Part shown: one piece after another, positions 1 through 9,613 of the stretch | Numbering within the stretch: the first letter of the stretch is position 1 | Layout: every line of letters begins with the position of its first letter | Origin: Paraburkholderia youngii | GTDB taxonomy: Bacteria; Pseudomonadota; Gammaproteobacteria; Burkholderiales; Burkholderiaceae | DNA: 64,000 nucleotides | Direction of reading: 5' to 3' | Assembly (NCBI RefSeq): GCF_013366925.1 | Contig: NZ_JAALDK010000003.1 | Coordinates: forward strand, 745,356 to 809,355 | Notes under the pieces: model-generated | Databases searched by the model: none | Told to the model about the DNA's origin: nothing | What the model saw: the letters and a program-made list of their open reading frames with translations, nothing else | Translations under genes and position numbers: made by a program

Positions 1-59
1 TCTGGGTTGCCGAACCGCCCTTAACGCGAGGCAGTGCAATCAGAACAATAGGAAAGTCT

Positions 60-620
60 GACTCAGTCCGCCTTTCCAAAGCCGCAATGGTACTCGCAAT
101 GGCCCTGCTTACCTCGGTCGTGGCCATCGACAACATTACCGATTACGCCACAACTTCGCTTTCGTACGTCATGTGTTTTTAATGGATACGACTTTTCCGG
201 AAAACGGAACCCTCTATCGGTCAATCCGCCGGACGCAGGTCCATCATGTATGGCTATATGACCACGATTGCGATGCAGATACGGACGGCTGCCCTGTGCT
301 GGTTGGGCGGGCTAAAGTTGATGCGTGCACGCCATGATGGCGATGCAACGTTCCTATCGGCCAGAGGGTGGGCCATTTCGGGACTTACGCTGGGTTTCCT
401 GACGTGGCAAGTGATTTTCATGATGATCGGTGGCGAATGGTTTGGTATGTGGACGTCAAGCCATGGAACGGCCTCCAAACCGCTTTTTTGCTTTTTCGTG
501 ACATTCCTCCTCGTACTCATCTACTTGGTGATGGCAGACGACGAGAACGGTCGACCCGCTACACCGCACCGAAGATCCTCGGAGCCAGGCCTAAATGCAG
601 CCGCTGTTGACCAACCTTCT
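60..620 (+). pseudogene. DUF2165-family membrane protein, frameshifted and cut by an IS
   Basis: Not one open frame. About 85-150 reads like the first DUF2165 membrane helix (ALLTSVVAIDNITDY). About 150-230 continues the family in another frame (NFAFVRHVFLMDTTFP). From 246 a third frame gives the remaining helices (GWAISGLTLGFLTWQ, IGGEWFGMW, FFVTFLLVLIYLVMAD). At least two frameshifts are therefore present, and at 621 the reading runs into an IS5-family element. The family is a small multi-helix inner-membrane protein of unknown function. The assignment is from remembered family motifs. The open frame 246-722 is an artefact that continues into the IS end. Confidence 0.6.
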
Positions 621-621
621 A

Positions 622-1804
622 GGGAAGGTCTGCACAACTCGTTTTCAGAGAGTTGGCCGTTTGCCACTTGCGTCGTATCAGCCATGAGAGTCTGCTGGCA
701 GGTTGGTCGCCTGGCTTTTTGAAGCGTGACGACCACTGTTTGCCGAGATTCGCGGCCTGAATCTGCGAGCGTTTCAAGCGTTCCACAAAGCCTTGCGTGC
801 CATCCACAGGTTGCCCAGAGCAAATAGTGTCGTGATCTGGGCGGTGTTCTTCATCAACCCCCGGTACCGGGTCTTCGTATAGCCAAACTGCTGTTTGAGG
901 ACGCGGAACGGATGTTCAACCTTGGCGCGGATGCCGGCCTTCAGGCGTTCAATCTGATCGAATATCGCGTCCAGCCGATCGGTTAGGTCCAGTTGTCTGC
1001 GCCTGCCTGGTCGCATCGCGACATGCCAGCGAACCGCGCTTACCTGGCAGCGCTTTTCGATACCCTGATATCCGGCGTCAGCGTACACATCCATTTCCTG
1101 GCCGTGCAACAGCGCTTCGGCCGCATTGATGTCATGAACGTTGGCGGCTGTGCCGATGACCGTGTGGACCAGGCCCGACTCTGCGTCCACGCCGACGTGC
1201 GCTTTCATCCCGAAGTACCATTGATTTCCCTTCTTCGTCTGGTGCATTTCCGGGTCCCGTGTACCAGAGCCGTTCTTCGTCGAAGTGGGTGCGGAAATCA
1301 AGGTAGCGTCGACCGCCGACCCCACCTTCAGCATCAAGCCTTTCTCGCTCAGGATCTCATTGACCAGCGTTAGCATCTGCGCAGCCAGGCCGTGCGTTTC
1401 GAGAAGGTGACGGAACCGGAGAATCGTGCTCTCGTCCGGCAAACGCGTCATACCCTCGTCCAGCCCAGCAAATTCACGATACAGCGGCACGTCATAAAGC
1501 GCCTCTTCCATCGCCGGGTCTGACAGACCAAACCACTGCTGCATGAAGTGGATCTGCGGCATCGTCGCAATAGGAAACGGCGGCCTTCCAGTCTTACCCC
1601 TTGGATAGTGCGGTTCGATCAACGCAATCAACCTCGACCATGGCACAACGCGCCTCATCTCATCGAGAAATTCCCGCTTGCGCGTGCGTTTCGTTGAAAG
1701 ATCCAGACCAAGACCAAGCTGTGTCATCGAGGTACCCCTTAAACCTGCCTTCTCCCAGGATAGTCCACCGAGACGTCAACGCCAGGACTTTTGCAGACTT
1801 TCCC
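622..1804 (-). mobile_element. IS5-family insertion sequence, copy A
   Basis: About 1.18 kb. Ends carry imperfect inverted repeats: GGGAAGGTCTGC at 622-633 and GCAGACTTTCCC at 1793-1804. TA lies on both outer sides, consistent with a short target duplication. One transposase gene fills the element. A diverged second copy is at 16936-18118. Confidence 0.8.
774..1727 (-). CDS. IS5-family transposase (copy A)
   Basis: DDE transposase of 317 aa. The N-terminal region has the IS5-type DUF772 signature (MQQWFGLSDPAMEEALYD). The catalytic triad is visible as D in VDATLI, D in YADAGYQG and E in KVEHPFRVLK. It is about five residues shorter than its relative at 17085-18053 and differs at many positions, so these are two related lineages, not a recent duplication. 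It probably cuts and pastes its own element and has no symbiotic role. Confidence 0.85.
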   Translation of the reverse strand: MTQLGLGLDLSTKRTRKREFLDEMRRVVPWSRLIALIEPHYPRGKTGRPPFPIATMPQIHFMQQWFGLSDPAMEEALYDVPLYREFAGLDEGMTRLPDESTILRFRHLLETHGLAAQMLTLVNEILSEKGLMLKVGSAVDATLISAPTSTKNGSGTRDPEMHQTKKGNQWYFGMKAHVGVDAESGLVHTVIGTAANVHDINAAEALLHGQEMDVYADAGYQGIEKRCQVSAVRWHVAMRPGRRRQLDLTDRLDAIFDQIERLKAGIRAKVEHPFRVLKQQFGYTKTRYRGLMKNTAQITTLFALGNLWMARKALWNA

Positions 1805-1921
1805 TAGGCCAGTACGCGCAGCGAACAGGCGGCGGGACGACGGCAGTGGGGCCGGCAATGATACGCAAGCCAAGCATGTGATGGCGCGCACCGTATACGG
1901 GTTGCTTCCGGAGCACCGCCC

Positions 1922-3230
1922 CTAGAGAATGAAAGGGACTTCCCCGTCCCGAGGCTGCGGCGGAAGCCGCGAGTCGGCATCAATGTGCCAGGATGAAGTT
2001 GCGAACGTTCATCGACACCAGCGAGAGGGGAAGTCCATGGCTATTATCACTGTCGGAATCGATCTTGCCAAGAATGTATTTGCCGTTCACGGTGTGGACG
2101 AGACCGGTAAGGCGATGCTGATCAAGCCGCGTGTTCCGCGCGATCAGCTGGCGACGTTGATCGCACAGTTGCCTGCGTGCCTCATTGGCATGGAAGCGTG
2201 CTCCGGCGCGCATCACTGGGCCCGCATGTTCCAGCGGCACGGCCATACGGTCAAGCTCATGGCGCCCAATCTTGTCGCGCCTTATCGCATGTCGGGCAAG
2301 CGCGGCAAGAACGACGCGGCGGATGCTGCTGCAATCTGCGAAGCGGTGACGCGCCCGAGCATGCGTTTTGTGCCGCTGAAGGACGAACATCAGCAGGCAA
2401 CGCTTTGCCTGCATCGGACACGACAAGGTTTCGTCGAAGAGAGGACAGCGACCTACAACCGGTTGCGAGGCCTGCTCTGGGAATTCGGCGTGGTGCTGCC
2501 ACAGAGCCCGGACAAATTGCGCAGGTACATCACGGAACATCTGGACACATTGCCTGGCTGGGCAAAGCGCAGTATCAGCGATCTGCTTGAGCATGCCGGC
2601 CATATCGAGGATCGCCTGCTCGAATACGACCGTGCGATCGCTGAGATCGCGCGTGAGGACGCGCGTAGCAAGAGGCTGATGCAGTTGCGCGGCATCGGCC
2701 CAACCACGGCAAGTGCGCTGCTCGCCAGTATTGGTGCCGGGCACGACTTCAGAAACGGCCGACAGGTGGCAGCCTGGATCGGACTTACGCCCGGTCAATA
2801 TAGCAGCGGCGGTAAGGCGCGGCTGGGCAGCATTACGAAAGCAGGTGACGCCTATCTGCGCGGCCTGCTGGTCAACGGTGCCCGCGCTGTCATTGCTAAC
2901 CTCGGCGAGAAACAGGATCGCTTCAGCCGATGGGCCCGAACCCTAGTCGAGCGCCGGGGCTACTGGCGGGCAGCCATCGCGATAGCCGCAAAGAACGCGA
3001 GATTGGCGTGGGCTGTGCTGAAATATGGTGATGACTTCAAGCTCGAACCAGTGGCAGACTGACTCCGATTCGAGGCTGTCGGCCAACCTGCAACGGGAAA
3101 CGGGCGCAGACATCATGAGCACATAGAAACGATCACTTTGCACTGCCAGCGGTGATGTGAAGCGGGTTGGACCCGCGCGGAGCGTACCTGAATAACACGG
3201 CGGGGATATCCATTCCCGGCTAGAGAATGA
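1922..3230 (+). mobile_element. IS110-family insertion sequence, copy 1
   Basis: Boundaries are inferred from an 11 bp direct repeat, CTAGAGAATGA, at 1922-1932 and 3220-3230. IS110 elements are usually bounded by such short core repeats rather than by inverted repeats. The element holds one transposase gene plus about 160 bp of 3' non-coding sequence. An identical copy lies inverted near 19344-20652. The true right edge could extend further, to the IS junction at 3391. Confidence 0.65.
2037..3062 (+). CDS. IS110-family transposase (copy 1)
   Basis: DEDD transposase. I place the start at 2037 (MAIITVGIDLAKN), with GAGAGGGG just upstream; an upstream in-frame ATG at 1929 is unlikely. The RuvC-like N-terminal domain carries D in GIDLAKN, E in GMEACSG and D residues in KNDAADAAAI. 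The C-terminal transposase_20 domain has the GIGPTTASALLASIG helix-hairpin-helix and a serine-rich GQYSSGGK segment. The protein encoded by copy 2 (19512-20537) is identical, so the copies duplicated recently or are kept identical by gene conversion. Confidence 0.9.
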   Translation: MAIITVGIDLAKNVFAVHGVDETGKAMLIKPRVPRDQLATLIAQLPACLIGMEACSGAHHWARMFQRHGHTVKLMAPNLVAPYRMSGKRGKNDAADAAAICEAVTRPSMRFVPLKDEHQQATLCLHRTRQGFVEERTATYNRLRGLLWEFGVVLPQSPDKLRRYITEHLDTLPGWAKRSISDLLEHAGHIEDRLLEYDRAIAEIAREDARSKRLMQLRGIGPTTASALLASIGAGHDFRNGRQVAAWIGLTPGQYSSGGKARLGSITKAGDAYLRGLLVNGARAVIANLGEKQDRFSRWARTLVERRGYWRAAIAIAAKNARLAWAVLKYGDDFKLEPVAD

Positions 3231-3391
3231 GGCCTCTGCGCGCGTCTTTCATCAGGGTCCGGACCATTGGTCCAACATGACCGGTTGTAGAACCGCAGTC
3301 CTTCACCTTCTCACACGCACCAGCGCGGCATTGCAGCATGTATCAACAGCGAACCTCGATTGAGCTTGTGCTCAACGGGGAAGCCCTTGTA

Positions 3392-4252
3392 GCGTGTTAG
3401 GAACTTCGATTGAGACCTGGTATCCTGGCGGGATGAAAACAACCGACCGCAAAGGGTATCCGACTGATGTGTCGGATGAGGAATGGAGTTTCGCGGCGCC
3501 GTATCTGACGCTGATGGACGTTGACGCGCCCCAGCGCAAATACGAACTGCGCGACATGTTTGATGCATTGCGCTGGATGGCTCGTGCCGGCGCGCCGTGG
3601 AGGATGCTGCCCAATGATTTCCCGCCGTGGGAGCTGGTGTATCAGCAGACTCAACGCTGGTTGCAGGCTGGCTGCTTTGAGAGCATGGTGAGTGACCTGC
3701 GCTCGGTGATACGCGTGGCACAGGGCCGTCGGGGACAGCCCAGCGCGGTCATCCTCGATGGCCGCACGATACAGTCGACCTGCGAGAGCGGCCCGCGTGC
3801 GGGTTATGACGGTTATAAGCGCAAGCGCGGTAGTAAGGTACATATTGCAGTAGACACGCTGGGACAGTTGCTGGCGGTGCACGTGACCCCAGCCAATGAA
3901 CAGGAGCGCGCACAGGTAGCGGAGCTTGCGCGGCAGGTCCAGCAGGTAACGGGACGAACGGTCAAGGTGGCATTTGCCGATCAGGGATACACGGGCAAAG
4001 AGCCAGCGCAGGCTGCGTTCGACGAGGGCATTGACCTTCAGGTGATCAAACTCGAAGAAACGAAAAAGGGTTTCGTTCTGCTCCCCCGCCGGTGGGTGGT
4101 CGCGCGCAGCTTTGGCTGGCTCAACCGTTTCCGGCGTCTCGCACGTGACTATGAACGGCTCCCCGAAACTCTCGCTGGGCTTCATTTCGTCGTCTTCGCA
4201 ATGCTTATGCTTGTCCACGCCGTGTCAGTACTTCAAAGTTCCTAACACGCTC
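3392..4252 (+). mobile_element. IS427-group IS5-family element, copy 1 (catalytic residue lost)
   Basis: Ends are GCGTGTTAGGAACTT at 3392 and its inverse ending at 4252. The intact copy at 11049 shows that the full end is GAGCGTGTTAGG; here the left end lacks the outermost GA and abuts the IS110 flank directly. TA borders both sides. Copies 2 (11049-11908) and 3 (18325-19182) are nearly identical. Confidence 0.85.
3433..4245 (+). CDS. IS427-group transposase, copy 1, probably inactive
   Basis: DDE transposase of about 270 aa, read from 3433 (MKTTDRKGYP). The first catalytic Asp is in ILDGRT and the second in FADQGYTG, but the third catalytic residue, Glu in WVVERSFGW of copy 3, is Ala here (WVVARSFGW). 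It also has an extra valine near the C-terminus (HFVVFAM) from a 3 bp insertion. Loss of the DDE glutamate normally abolishes transposition, so this copy would depend on protein supplied by copy 3. Confidence 0.85.
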   Translation: MKTTDRKGYPTDVSDEEWSFAAPYLTLMDVDAPQRKYELRDMFDALRWMARAGAPWRMLPNDFPPWELVYQQTQRWLQAGCFESMVSDLRSVIRVAQGRRGQPSAVILDGRTIQSTCESGPRAGYDGYKRKRGSKVHIAVDTLGQLLAVHVTPANEQERAQVAELARQVQQVTGRTVKVAFADQGYTGKEPAQAAFDEGIDLQVIKLEETKKGFVLLPRRWVVARSFGWLNRFRRLARDYERLPETLAGLHFVVFAMLMLVHAVSVLQSS

Positions 4253-4439
4253 TAGCATCGGGCCGTGAACAGGACGATAAGTTTCTCCTTGGCGTACCAG
4301 CACCCCTGATGCTCTAGCTTGTTCTTGCACTGAGCGAATCACACATCCAGATTCGCCCCTAAGGGGAATCGAGACGGTTCACTTCCTCAGTCGCCTTCCG
4401 TTGCTTCCCGCGGCGACGGTCCGCATTCACTGTGCAGAC

Positions 4440-4960
4440 TTCTACCCCACGAGCTTGTCGACTTTTTTTCACGATCATGAGCTACCTCAAGTACTACTGC
4501 CCGTAGATGTGCGACTGATGCAATTGGAACACCCGCTCGCACTACGGTGCGACGGTACTGCCAAGGCCTGCGAGAAGTTGGTGCAGGCGGACAGCGTACA
4601 GGCGGTGGCTGCCTTCTACGATCTGGGCTGGCAGACGTGGACCATGGCAGTTCTCGCACCAAACCCGGTGGCGCGGCACATGCAGCACCACCCGGTACTC
4701 GAACGGCGGGAGATCGCGGACGCACCGAACCGTCGTCTCATGGATCTGCCGGCACCACGCTCCACACTGCTCGCGATACATAACCTTGCTTCACCGGCTT
4801 CAGTTACAGCGATAGCGTCTGGCCTTCACCTTGCGGCCATTCCACGCGCCCCAACGATAACCCGTCCAGCACGCCAGTGCCTGCAGTGCCATGCGATCGA
4901 ACAACCCCGCCTCCTGCGCTCCTTAAACTCAGGTCTCAGGCTACGCAATCGCTCCCTAAA
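4440..4960 (-). pseudogene. ISL3-family transposase relic
   Basis: Read on the minus strand, about 4830-4960 gives GRVEWPQGEGQTLSL, and 4542-4781 gives a zinc-ribbon segment with C-x2-C pairs (EQCGAWC, WCENCHGPRL) around RDLPPFEYRVVLHV, as in ISL3 transposase N-termini. A stop codon and frameshifts separate the pieces, and the catalytic domain is not recognisable downstream. A decayed fragment only. Confidence 0.6.
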
Positions 4961-5019
4961 GCTCCACGGCTTCCTTCGATGAACCTTTTATCTTCAAAGG
5001 TTTGAAGCAAGTCGCGCGT

Positions 5020-5240
5020 TCCGGCTCAGCCAGCGCTCAGGTCAGTAATCGGGCCGAAAGCAGTCCTCAGTCGGCGACCGGTGAACGCGAGCGACGCATG
5101 CGTGGCTTCCGCGATCCTGAACGCACGCAGACTTTCTCATCGAGCTTCGGTTCGATCTCACAGCACTTCACGCTCAAGCGACATCTGCTACGCGCCTCAC
5201 CCTACCGCAAACAGCTCGGGGAACGTTTCGCCGCATAGCT
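5020..5240 (+). pseudogene. IS6-family transposase C-terminal relic 1
   Basis: Encodes the IS6-type C-terminus (NRAESS, RRMRGFRDPERTQ, LKRHLLRASPYRKQL). The first two thirds of the gene are missing. A second C-terminal relic lies inverted at 6380-6600, so the two face each other around the IS66/IS481 relics. Confidence 0.6.
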
Positions 5241-5319
5241 GCGTTTCACAGAGATCACCCAAGTTCCGTCCGTTTTCTGAACAAGCGCTTTCCCTCCCCG
5301 CTATTGCGTCGCGAGCAAT

Positions 5320-5580
5320 TTAACGTGACAGTGCTCCTTGAGGCTACCTACATAGAACGTATCCTGCGCGCCGCAGTAGCGCTGGACATTCGCACTCGAG
5401 TTCATCGTGCACTTCCTGCTCGTGCTTGGCGCGTTCGAGCGCGACGAACTGTGCCATGGTCATCACGAACCCCCTCCTGGGCGGATTTGGCTTCCATGGC
5501 CTTCAGGCGCTTCGGCATCGTCTGCAGATCGTGGCGCAACCAGATACTACGGACGCCTTGGGGCGAGGCGGAGAGGACAT
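5320..5580 (-). pseudogene. IS481-type transposase fragment
   Basis: The minus strand reads GVRSIWLRHDLQTM and KRLKAMEAKSAQEG, the start of a well-known IS481-like transposase, then in another frame RYCGAQDTFYVGSLKE. It is frameshifted and lacks the catalytic core. It is fused in frame to the IS66 TnpA fragment upstream, which produces a chimeric open frame (5402-6076). Confidence 0.6.
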
Positions 5581-6076
5581 GCCGCTTGAGGACATCACTC
5601 GCTCGTAATGCTGCGATCATCGCCGTCACGAGTGAAGCGTCGCGCCCGGTACACTCGAGCTCAACGAGATCCCCATTGGGCAGCGTCGCCGACAGGCCCG
5701 CCAGCGATGCCGGGCGCGGCGAAGGACGAGAAGGTTCACGCTGTGGCGTCGATTCCGATGCGGGTGGCACAGCTCCCCTTGGGACCAACGCCGGGGCCGC
5801 GTCGTCGATTGTGACGACTGTCGCGAATGCCGATGGTGCTTGCCCAAGATCGGCATTTGCGACAGCAGTACATTCACGCTGCTCTTCCAGGCGCACCCAC
5901 TTGTGCAACTGATTCGCATTCACCCCGGCCTTCAGCGACAAGCCAGCCAGCGATGCGCCAGGCAGGCGGCAGGCCTCGATCAGCTTGCGCTTGCCCTCCG
6001 GGTTGGATCCATGCTTGCCATCAGCACATGTCCGGATCACCCGCAGGGGGAAAAAGTCAAAGTCAGTGTCGGTCAT
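5580..6076 (-). pseudogene. IS66 TnpA-type fragment
   Basis: Starts at 6076. The N-terminal region (EGKRKLIEACRLPGASLAGL, NANQLHKWVRL) is the helix-turn-helix of an IS66 accessory protein TnpA. The gene runs about 165 residues before joining an IS481 fragment in frame. TnpB and TnpC are absent, so this is a stranded remnant. Confidence 0.6.
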
Positions 6077-6379
6077 TATCTGCGTCCGCAATCCAAGTCT
6101 GCGGGCGCAGCTTGCATCTTCCCGACTACGGAGGCTAGGTGCGCCTTATTTCGCGCTTACTTTACACCTTATATCGTCGCGCCCGGTTTATCAGGCTTTC
6201 TTTCAAGTGGTGGCGACGCTGGTAATCGACTGCTTCCGTATATCCAGACTGTCAAACGAGCCAGATGAACTCTAGGCCTTCGATGCAATCTGCTGTCCGG
6301 GTTCTAGTTGAACTCTCGGGCTCGAACGTGTGGTGCGTGGGGTGATTCAGGATCTCCTGGCCACGGTCTAACCTAGCGG

Positions 6380-6600
6380 GGCGGGAAAACGCTGGCTCAG
6401 AAAGCGGACGGAACTTCGTGACGTCTGCCAAACGCCGCCACGCGGTGAAGCGTGCCGCGAGCTGTTTGCGGTAGAGCGAGGCGCGTAGCAGATGTCGCTT
6501 GAGCTCAAAGTGCTGACGGATGGGACCGAAGCTTGATAAGAAAGTCTGCGCGCGTTCAGGATCGCGGAAGCCACGCATGCGTCGCTCGCGTTCACGGTCG
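6380..6600 (-). pseudogene. IS6-family transposase C-terminal relic 2
   Basis: The minus strand gives ERERRMRGFRDPERAQ, FGPIRQHFELKRHLLR and RKQLAARFTAWRRLAD, the C-terminus of an IS6-family transposase. It is closer to the functional family sequence than relic 1 at 5020. No N-terminal domain is found beyond 6600. Confidence 0.6.
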
Positions 6601-7104
6601 GCTAATTACCATTTTCGGCCCGGCTATTGAGCCGCGCGCTGTCTTTGACAAAGACGTGCTTGACGTAAGCCGGTTCGGGAATCTCGGCAGGCCAAACGGT
6701 CATCCCGGCCGCCGCTCGTTTTACCGTCAACTTGGTGGAATCACCCTTGGACAGTATCGAAGCGCTGCATTATCTAGCGCCACTCGGCGACATAGCGCCA
6801 TCGTGATACAGGTCAAACGCGTGACTGAGCTTGACGGACGCTATCGGACTTTCGCCGATCACCGCTGGAGCAAGCAAAGGCTTACCGGTCCAAGTCAATC
6901 CCAATTCCCTGGAGCAATATCTGTAGGAGCGGAAAAATCGATTACCCGGTCGCGAAATGTGAATCGCCGGCAGATACTTCTTACAATGCATTGCGCCAGC
7001 CATCCTTAGCGCGCTCAAAGTCGCCCGCGCGGCAAGAGAAATGCGTGCGAACTCGCTGACGACCACTCGTAACTTCATTTCATCAGGCGATTGCCAGCAT
7101 CCTT
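6601..7104. other. About 500 bp with no supported gene
   Basis: Open frames exist on both strands (for example minus 6770-7081), but none resembles a known family or has a clear ribosome-binding site. It lies just past the stop of the response-regulator gene and probably belongs to the surrounding decayed IS DNA. Confidence 0.4.
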
Positions 7105-7737
7105 CTACTCGACGATCAGCCCATGCCGGATCGCGTATCCAATCAACTCGGCGTTGTTGGACAGCCCGAGTTTGCGCATTAATCGCATCTTGTGTGTACT
7201 GATAGTTTTCGCACTGAGCGTACATGTCTCGGCGATTTCATTGATGCTCCTGCCCGCCCCGAGCATCTGCAGCACCTGGAATTCGCGATCCGACAGTACT
7301 TTATGAGGAGGCACGTCGTCGCGCTGAGTATCGAAGACCATTGCATCGACAAGCTCCGGGTCGAGGAAACGCCCGCCCTCCGCGAGCTTGCGGATCGCTG
7401 CGAGCAGCACTTCCGGGTCACTGTCCTTGGTCAGATACCCCGTCGCTCCCGCGCGCAGTGCGCGGGACGCAACTTGAGGCTCATCGTGAATGCTCAGTAC
7501 GAGCGCCGGCAATGAAGGATGTTCCGCCCGTACTCTGCGAATCAGGACGATACCGCTGATGCCTGGCATCGTCGTGTCGAGCAACAAAAGGGCGACTACC
7601 CGCGAGCGCAACCCATCGATCACTTCTGACCCCTGTGCCGCTTCCGCCACAACGACGATATCGCTCGTAGTAGCTATGATTTGTCTGAGTCCACCACGGA
7701 CGATTGCATGATCGTCTGCGATGAGTATCCTGATCAT
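7105..7737 (-). CDS. NarL/FixJ-type response regulator
   Basis: 210 aa. Receiver domain at residues 1-120 with the acidic pair D8/D9, phosphoacceptor D54 (LLLLDTTMPG) and lysine in GYLTKDSD. LuxR-type helix-turn-helix near 145-205 (LSDREFQVLQMLGAGRSINEIAETCTLSAKTISTHKMRL, split here only for description). It overlaps the upstream kinase gene by 4 bp (7734-7737), so the pair is translationally coupled and almost certainly works together. The signal is unknown. The dyads at 10010-10146, upstream of the operon, are candidate binding sites. Confidence 0.9.
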   Translation of the reverse strand: MIRILIADDHAIVRGGLRQIIATTSDIVVVAEAAQGSEVIDGLRSRVVALLLLDTTMPGISGIVLIRRVRAEHPSLPALVLSIHDEPQVASRALRAGATGYLTKDSDPEVLLAAIRKLAEGGRFLDPELVDAMVFDTQRDDVPPHKVLSDREFQVLQMLGAGRSINEIAETCTLSAKTISTHKMRLMRKLGLSNNAELIGYAIRHGLIVE

Positions 7738-9359
7738 GTTCGAAGTCCGCCATCGAGCGGAATGTGAATTGAAACCATGGTGCCCGCGCCCGGCGCACTT
7801 TCGATTGAAAGCGATCCGCCAATCAGCCGCGCGCGTTCGTTCATGCCGAGCAGGCCATATGAATAGTCGCCCCTCACGACTTGCTGGTCGAAGCCGCGGC
7901 CATCGTCACGCACCTGCAGCAGGAGCTTCGCCGCCGTCGAAACAAGCGTCACCTCGACATGTGTGGCGTCGGCATGCCGCGCGACGTTCGTCAGCGACGC
8001 CTGTGCGATGCGGAACAAGGCCGTGGCATGTGAATCGGACAGCGAGGGTTCTCCGCCTTCGATGCGCAATTCACACACAATAGCATTCCGGAGGTTGAAC
8101 TCGTCGACAAGCCATTCAAGGGCAGACGCAATTCCGAAGTTGAGCGCGGCGGGCCGCAAATGGCTCGCGACATTTCGCACCATCGAGATCGTGCCTTCGA
8201 CTAGTTGGCGCATATCGTCGGCTTTTTTTGACGCTTCCGCGTCGTACGCTATACGCATTTTGAGCAGGGACACGTCCATCTTAAGCGCAGTCAGCAATTG
8301 CCCCAGTTCGTCGTGAATTTCCATCGCAATGCGCCTTCTTTCTTCTTCGCGAATCGCCTCCATATACGCGGACAGTTCGCGCTGCTCCTCGCGCGATTCG
8401 ACGAGTTCCTGCTCCATTTGCTTGCGCCCAGTGATGTCGTTCAGGCCAACATAGATCGCCGGAGAATCGTCGTAAGTCGCAACGCGTGCCGTCACCATCG
8501 CCCAGAATCGTGTACCGTCAAGACGCCGCAATTTGACTTCTGTATTGCGCAAGCCACCCTTCGTTTGTAGATGCTCGATCAGACGCTCATGCTCGCCACG
8601 TTCGGCATAGAAATCGTCGATATTGGCGGACGAGGCTTCTTCCATACCGAAGAGCTCACGCAGCGGCCGGTTTGTGTACAGGATGTGTCCGTCAGGCATC
8701 GACGTGATGCACAGCGGCACCGGACTCGTTTCGACAATCGCGCGAAAGCGAGCCTCGCTTTCCTTGAGACGAGCGTCTGCACGCCTCCGCTCGTCGATCT
8801 GCGCCAGCAAGCTCGTGTTGGCATGCGCGAGCTCTTCGGCGCGCAACGAGACGCGGTGCTCCAGATCGTCGCGCGCTGCCGATAGCACCGCTTCCGTCTT
8901 CTTTCGCACGGCTACTTCCGCGAGCAGCAGGTGGTTCTGCGCGAGCACCTGCTTGTGCATCATCCGCAGCTCAAGGTGCACGCCAACGCGAGCCAGCGTC
9001 TCATCGACACGTAACGGCTTGGTTACATAATCGACGCCGCCCACCAAAAAACCTTCGACGCGGTCCGCGTTGCCTGTGAGCGAGGTCATGAATATGACCG
9101 GGATGTCGCACGTGCGCTCATCGTGCTTGAGGCGTCGACAGGTCTCGAAGCCGTCGATGCCTGGCATCTCCACTTCGAGCAGGATCACGTCCGCCTGCGC
9201 AAAGACCGCACGCTCGACCGCTTCAGTACCATCGAGCGCCGTCAGCACCCGAATGCCGTGCGCCTCGAAGCTGTCGACAATCACACCAAGATTCCCCGGC
9301 GTATCGTCGACGATAAGAATCGTGCCCTTGTGCGCGACTAAAGCGGCCAAATCGGTCAT
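7734..9359 (-). CDS. Hybrid REC-PAS sensor histidine kinase with an altered receiver
   Basis: 541 aa, apparently cytoplasmic (no membrane segment). Order: N-terminal receiver domain (about 12-130), coiled-coil linker (130-200), PAS domain (about 205-330, YTNRPLRELFG), HisKA_3 dimerisation region with the phosphorylated His in MEIHDELGQ, and a C-terminal HATPase_c (DDGRGFD, GLLGMNERA) as in NarX-type kinases. The receiver is odd: the phosphoacceptor Asp is Glu62 (VILLEVEMPG), which may mimic permanent phosphorylation or leave it unphosphorylatable. It phosphorylates, by context, the regulator at 7105-7737. Confidence 0.9.
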   Translation of the reverse strand: MTDLAALVAHKGTILIVDDTPGNLGVIVDSFEAHGIRVLTALDGTEAVERAVFAQADVILLEVEMPGIDGFETCRRLKHDERTCDIPVIFMTSLTGNADRVEGFLVGGVDYVTKPLRVDETLARVGVHLELRMMHKQVLAQNHLLLAEVAVRKKTEAVLSAARDDLEHRVSLRAEELAHANTSLLAQIDERRRADARLKESEARFRAIVETSPVPLCITSMPDGHILYTNRPLRELFGMEEASSANIDDFYAERGEHERLIEHLQTKGGLRNTEVKLRRLDGTRFWAMVTARVATYDDSPAIYVGLNDITGRKQMEQELVESREEQRELSAYMEAIREEERRRIAMEIHDELGQLLTALKMDVSLLKMRIAYDAEASKKADDMRQLVEGTISMVRNVASHLRPAALNFGIASALEWLVDEFNLRNAIVCELRIEGGEPSLSDSHATALFRIAQASLTNVARHADATHVEVTLVSTAAKLLLQVRDDGRGFDQQVVRGDYSYGLLGMNERARLIGGSLSIESAPGAGTMVSIHIPLDGGLRT

Positions 9360-9613
9360 GATGCGGTGTTTCCTTCGAGATACCGCTCAACGAGTTGCAA
9401 GATCGCTTTCCACTCACAGGTTCACGCGAACCGGCTCCTATCCCAAATATTCGCGCGAGTGCCGCCATGTGGGAGTCCAATATTTGGACCTCGATCCAGA
9501 GCCTAGCCTACGCGCCCTCGCCGACTTCAAGGTCCGCTGCGACAACGCGCACCGCTGCGTCAAATCCGCCGCACGCTCCACGAATTTTGCGCTTATGCTT
9601 GCATTTTCTCTCC

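Larger units (their letters stand above)
1920..3406. repeat. Left arm of a 1487 bp inverted repeat
   Basis: Pairs base for base, in reverse complement, with 19168-20654. The sum of paired coordinates stays 22574 throughout, so there are no indels. It contains an IS110-family element, a 161 bp inner flank (3231-3391) and the first 15 bp of an IS427-group end. The outer limit coincides with the outer edge of the IS110 element. Confidence 0.85.

Noticed and set aside
1980..2798. 272-aa frame opposite the IS110 transposase
   Set aside because: Antisense shadow of a strongly conserved transposase gene; repeated identically at copy 2 and with no family match.
3397..4218. 273-aa minus frame inside the IS427-group element
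   Set aside because: Shadow of the transposase; it recurs opposite each of the three copies and has no domain.
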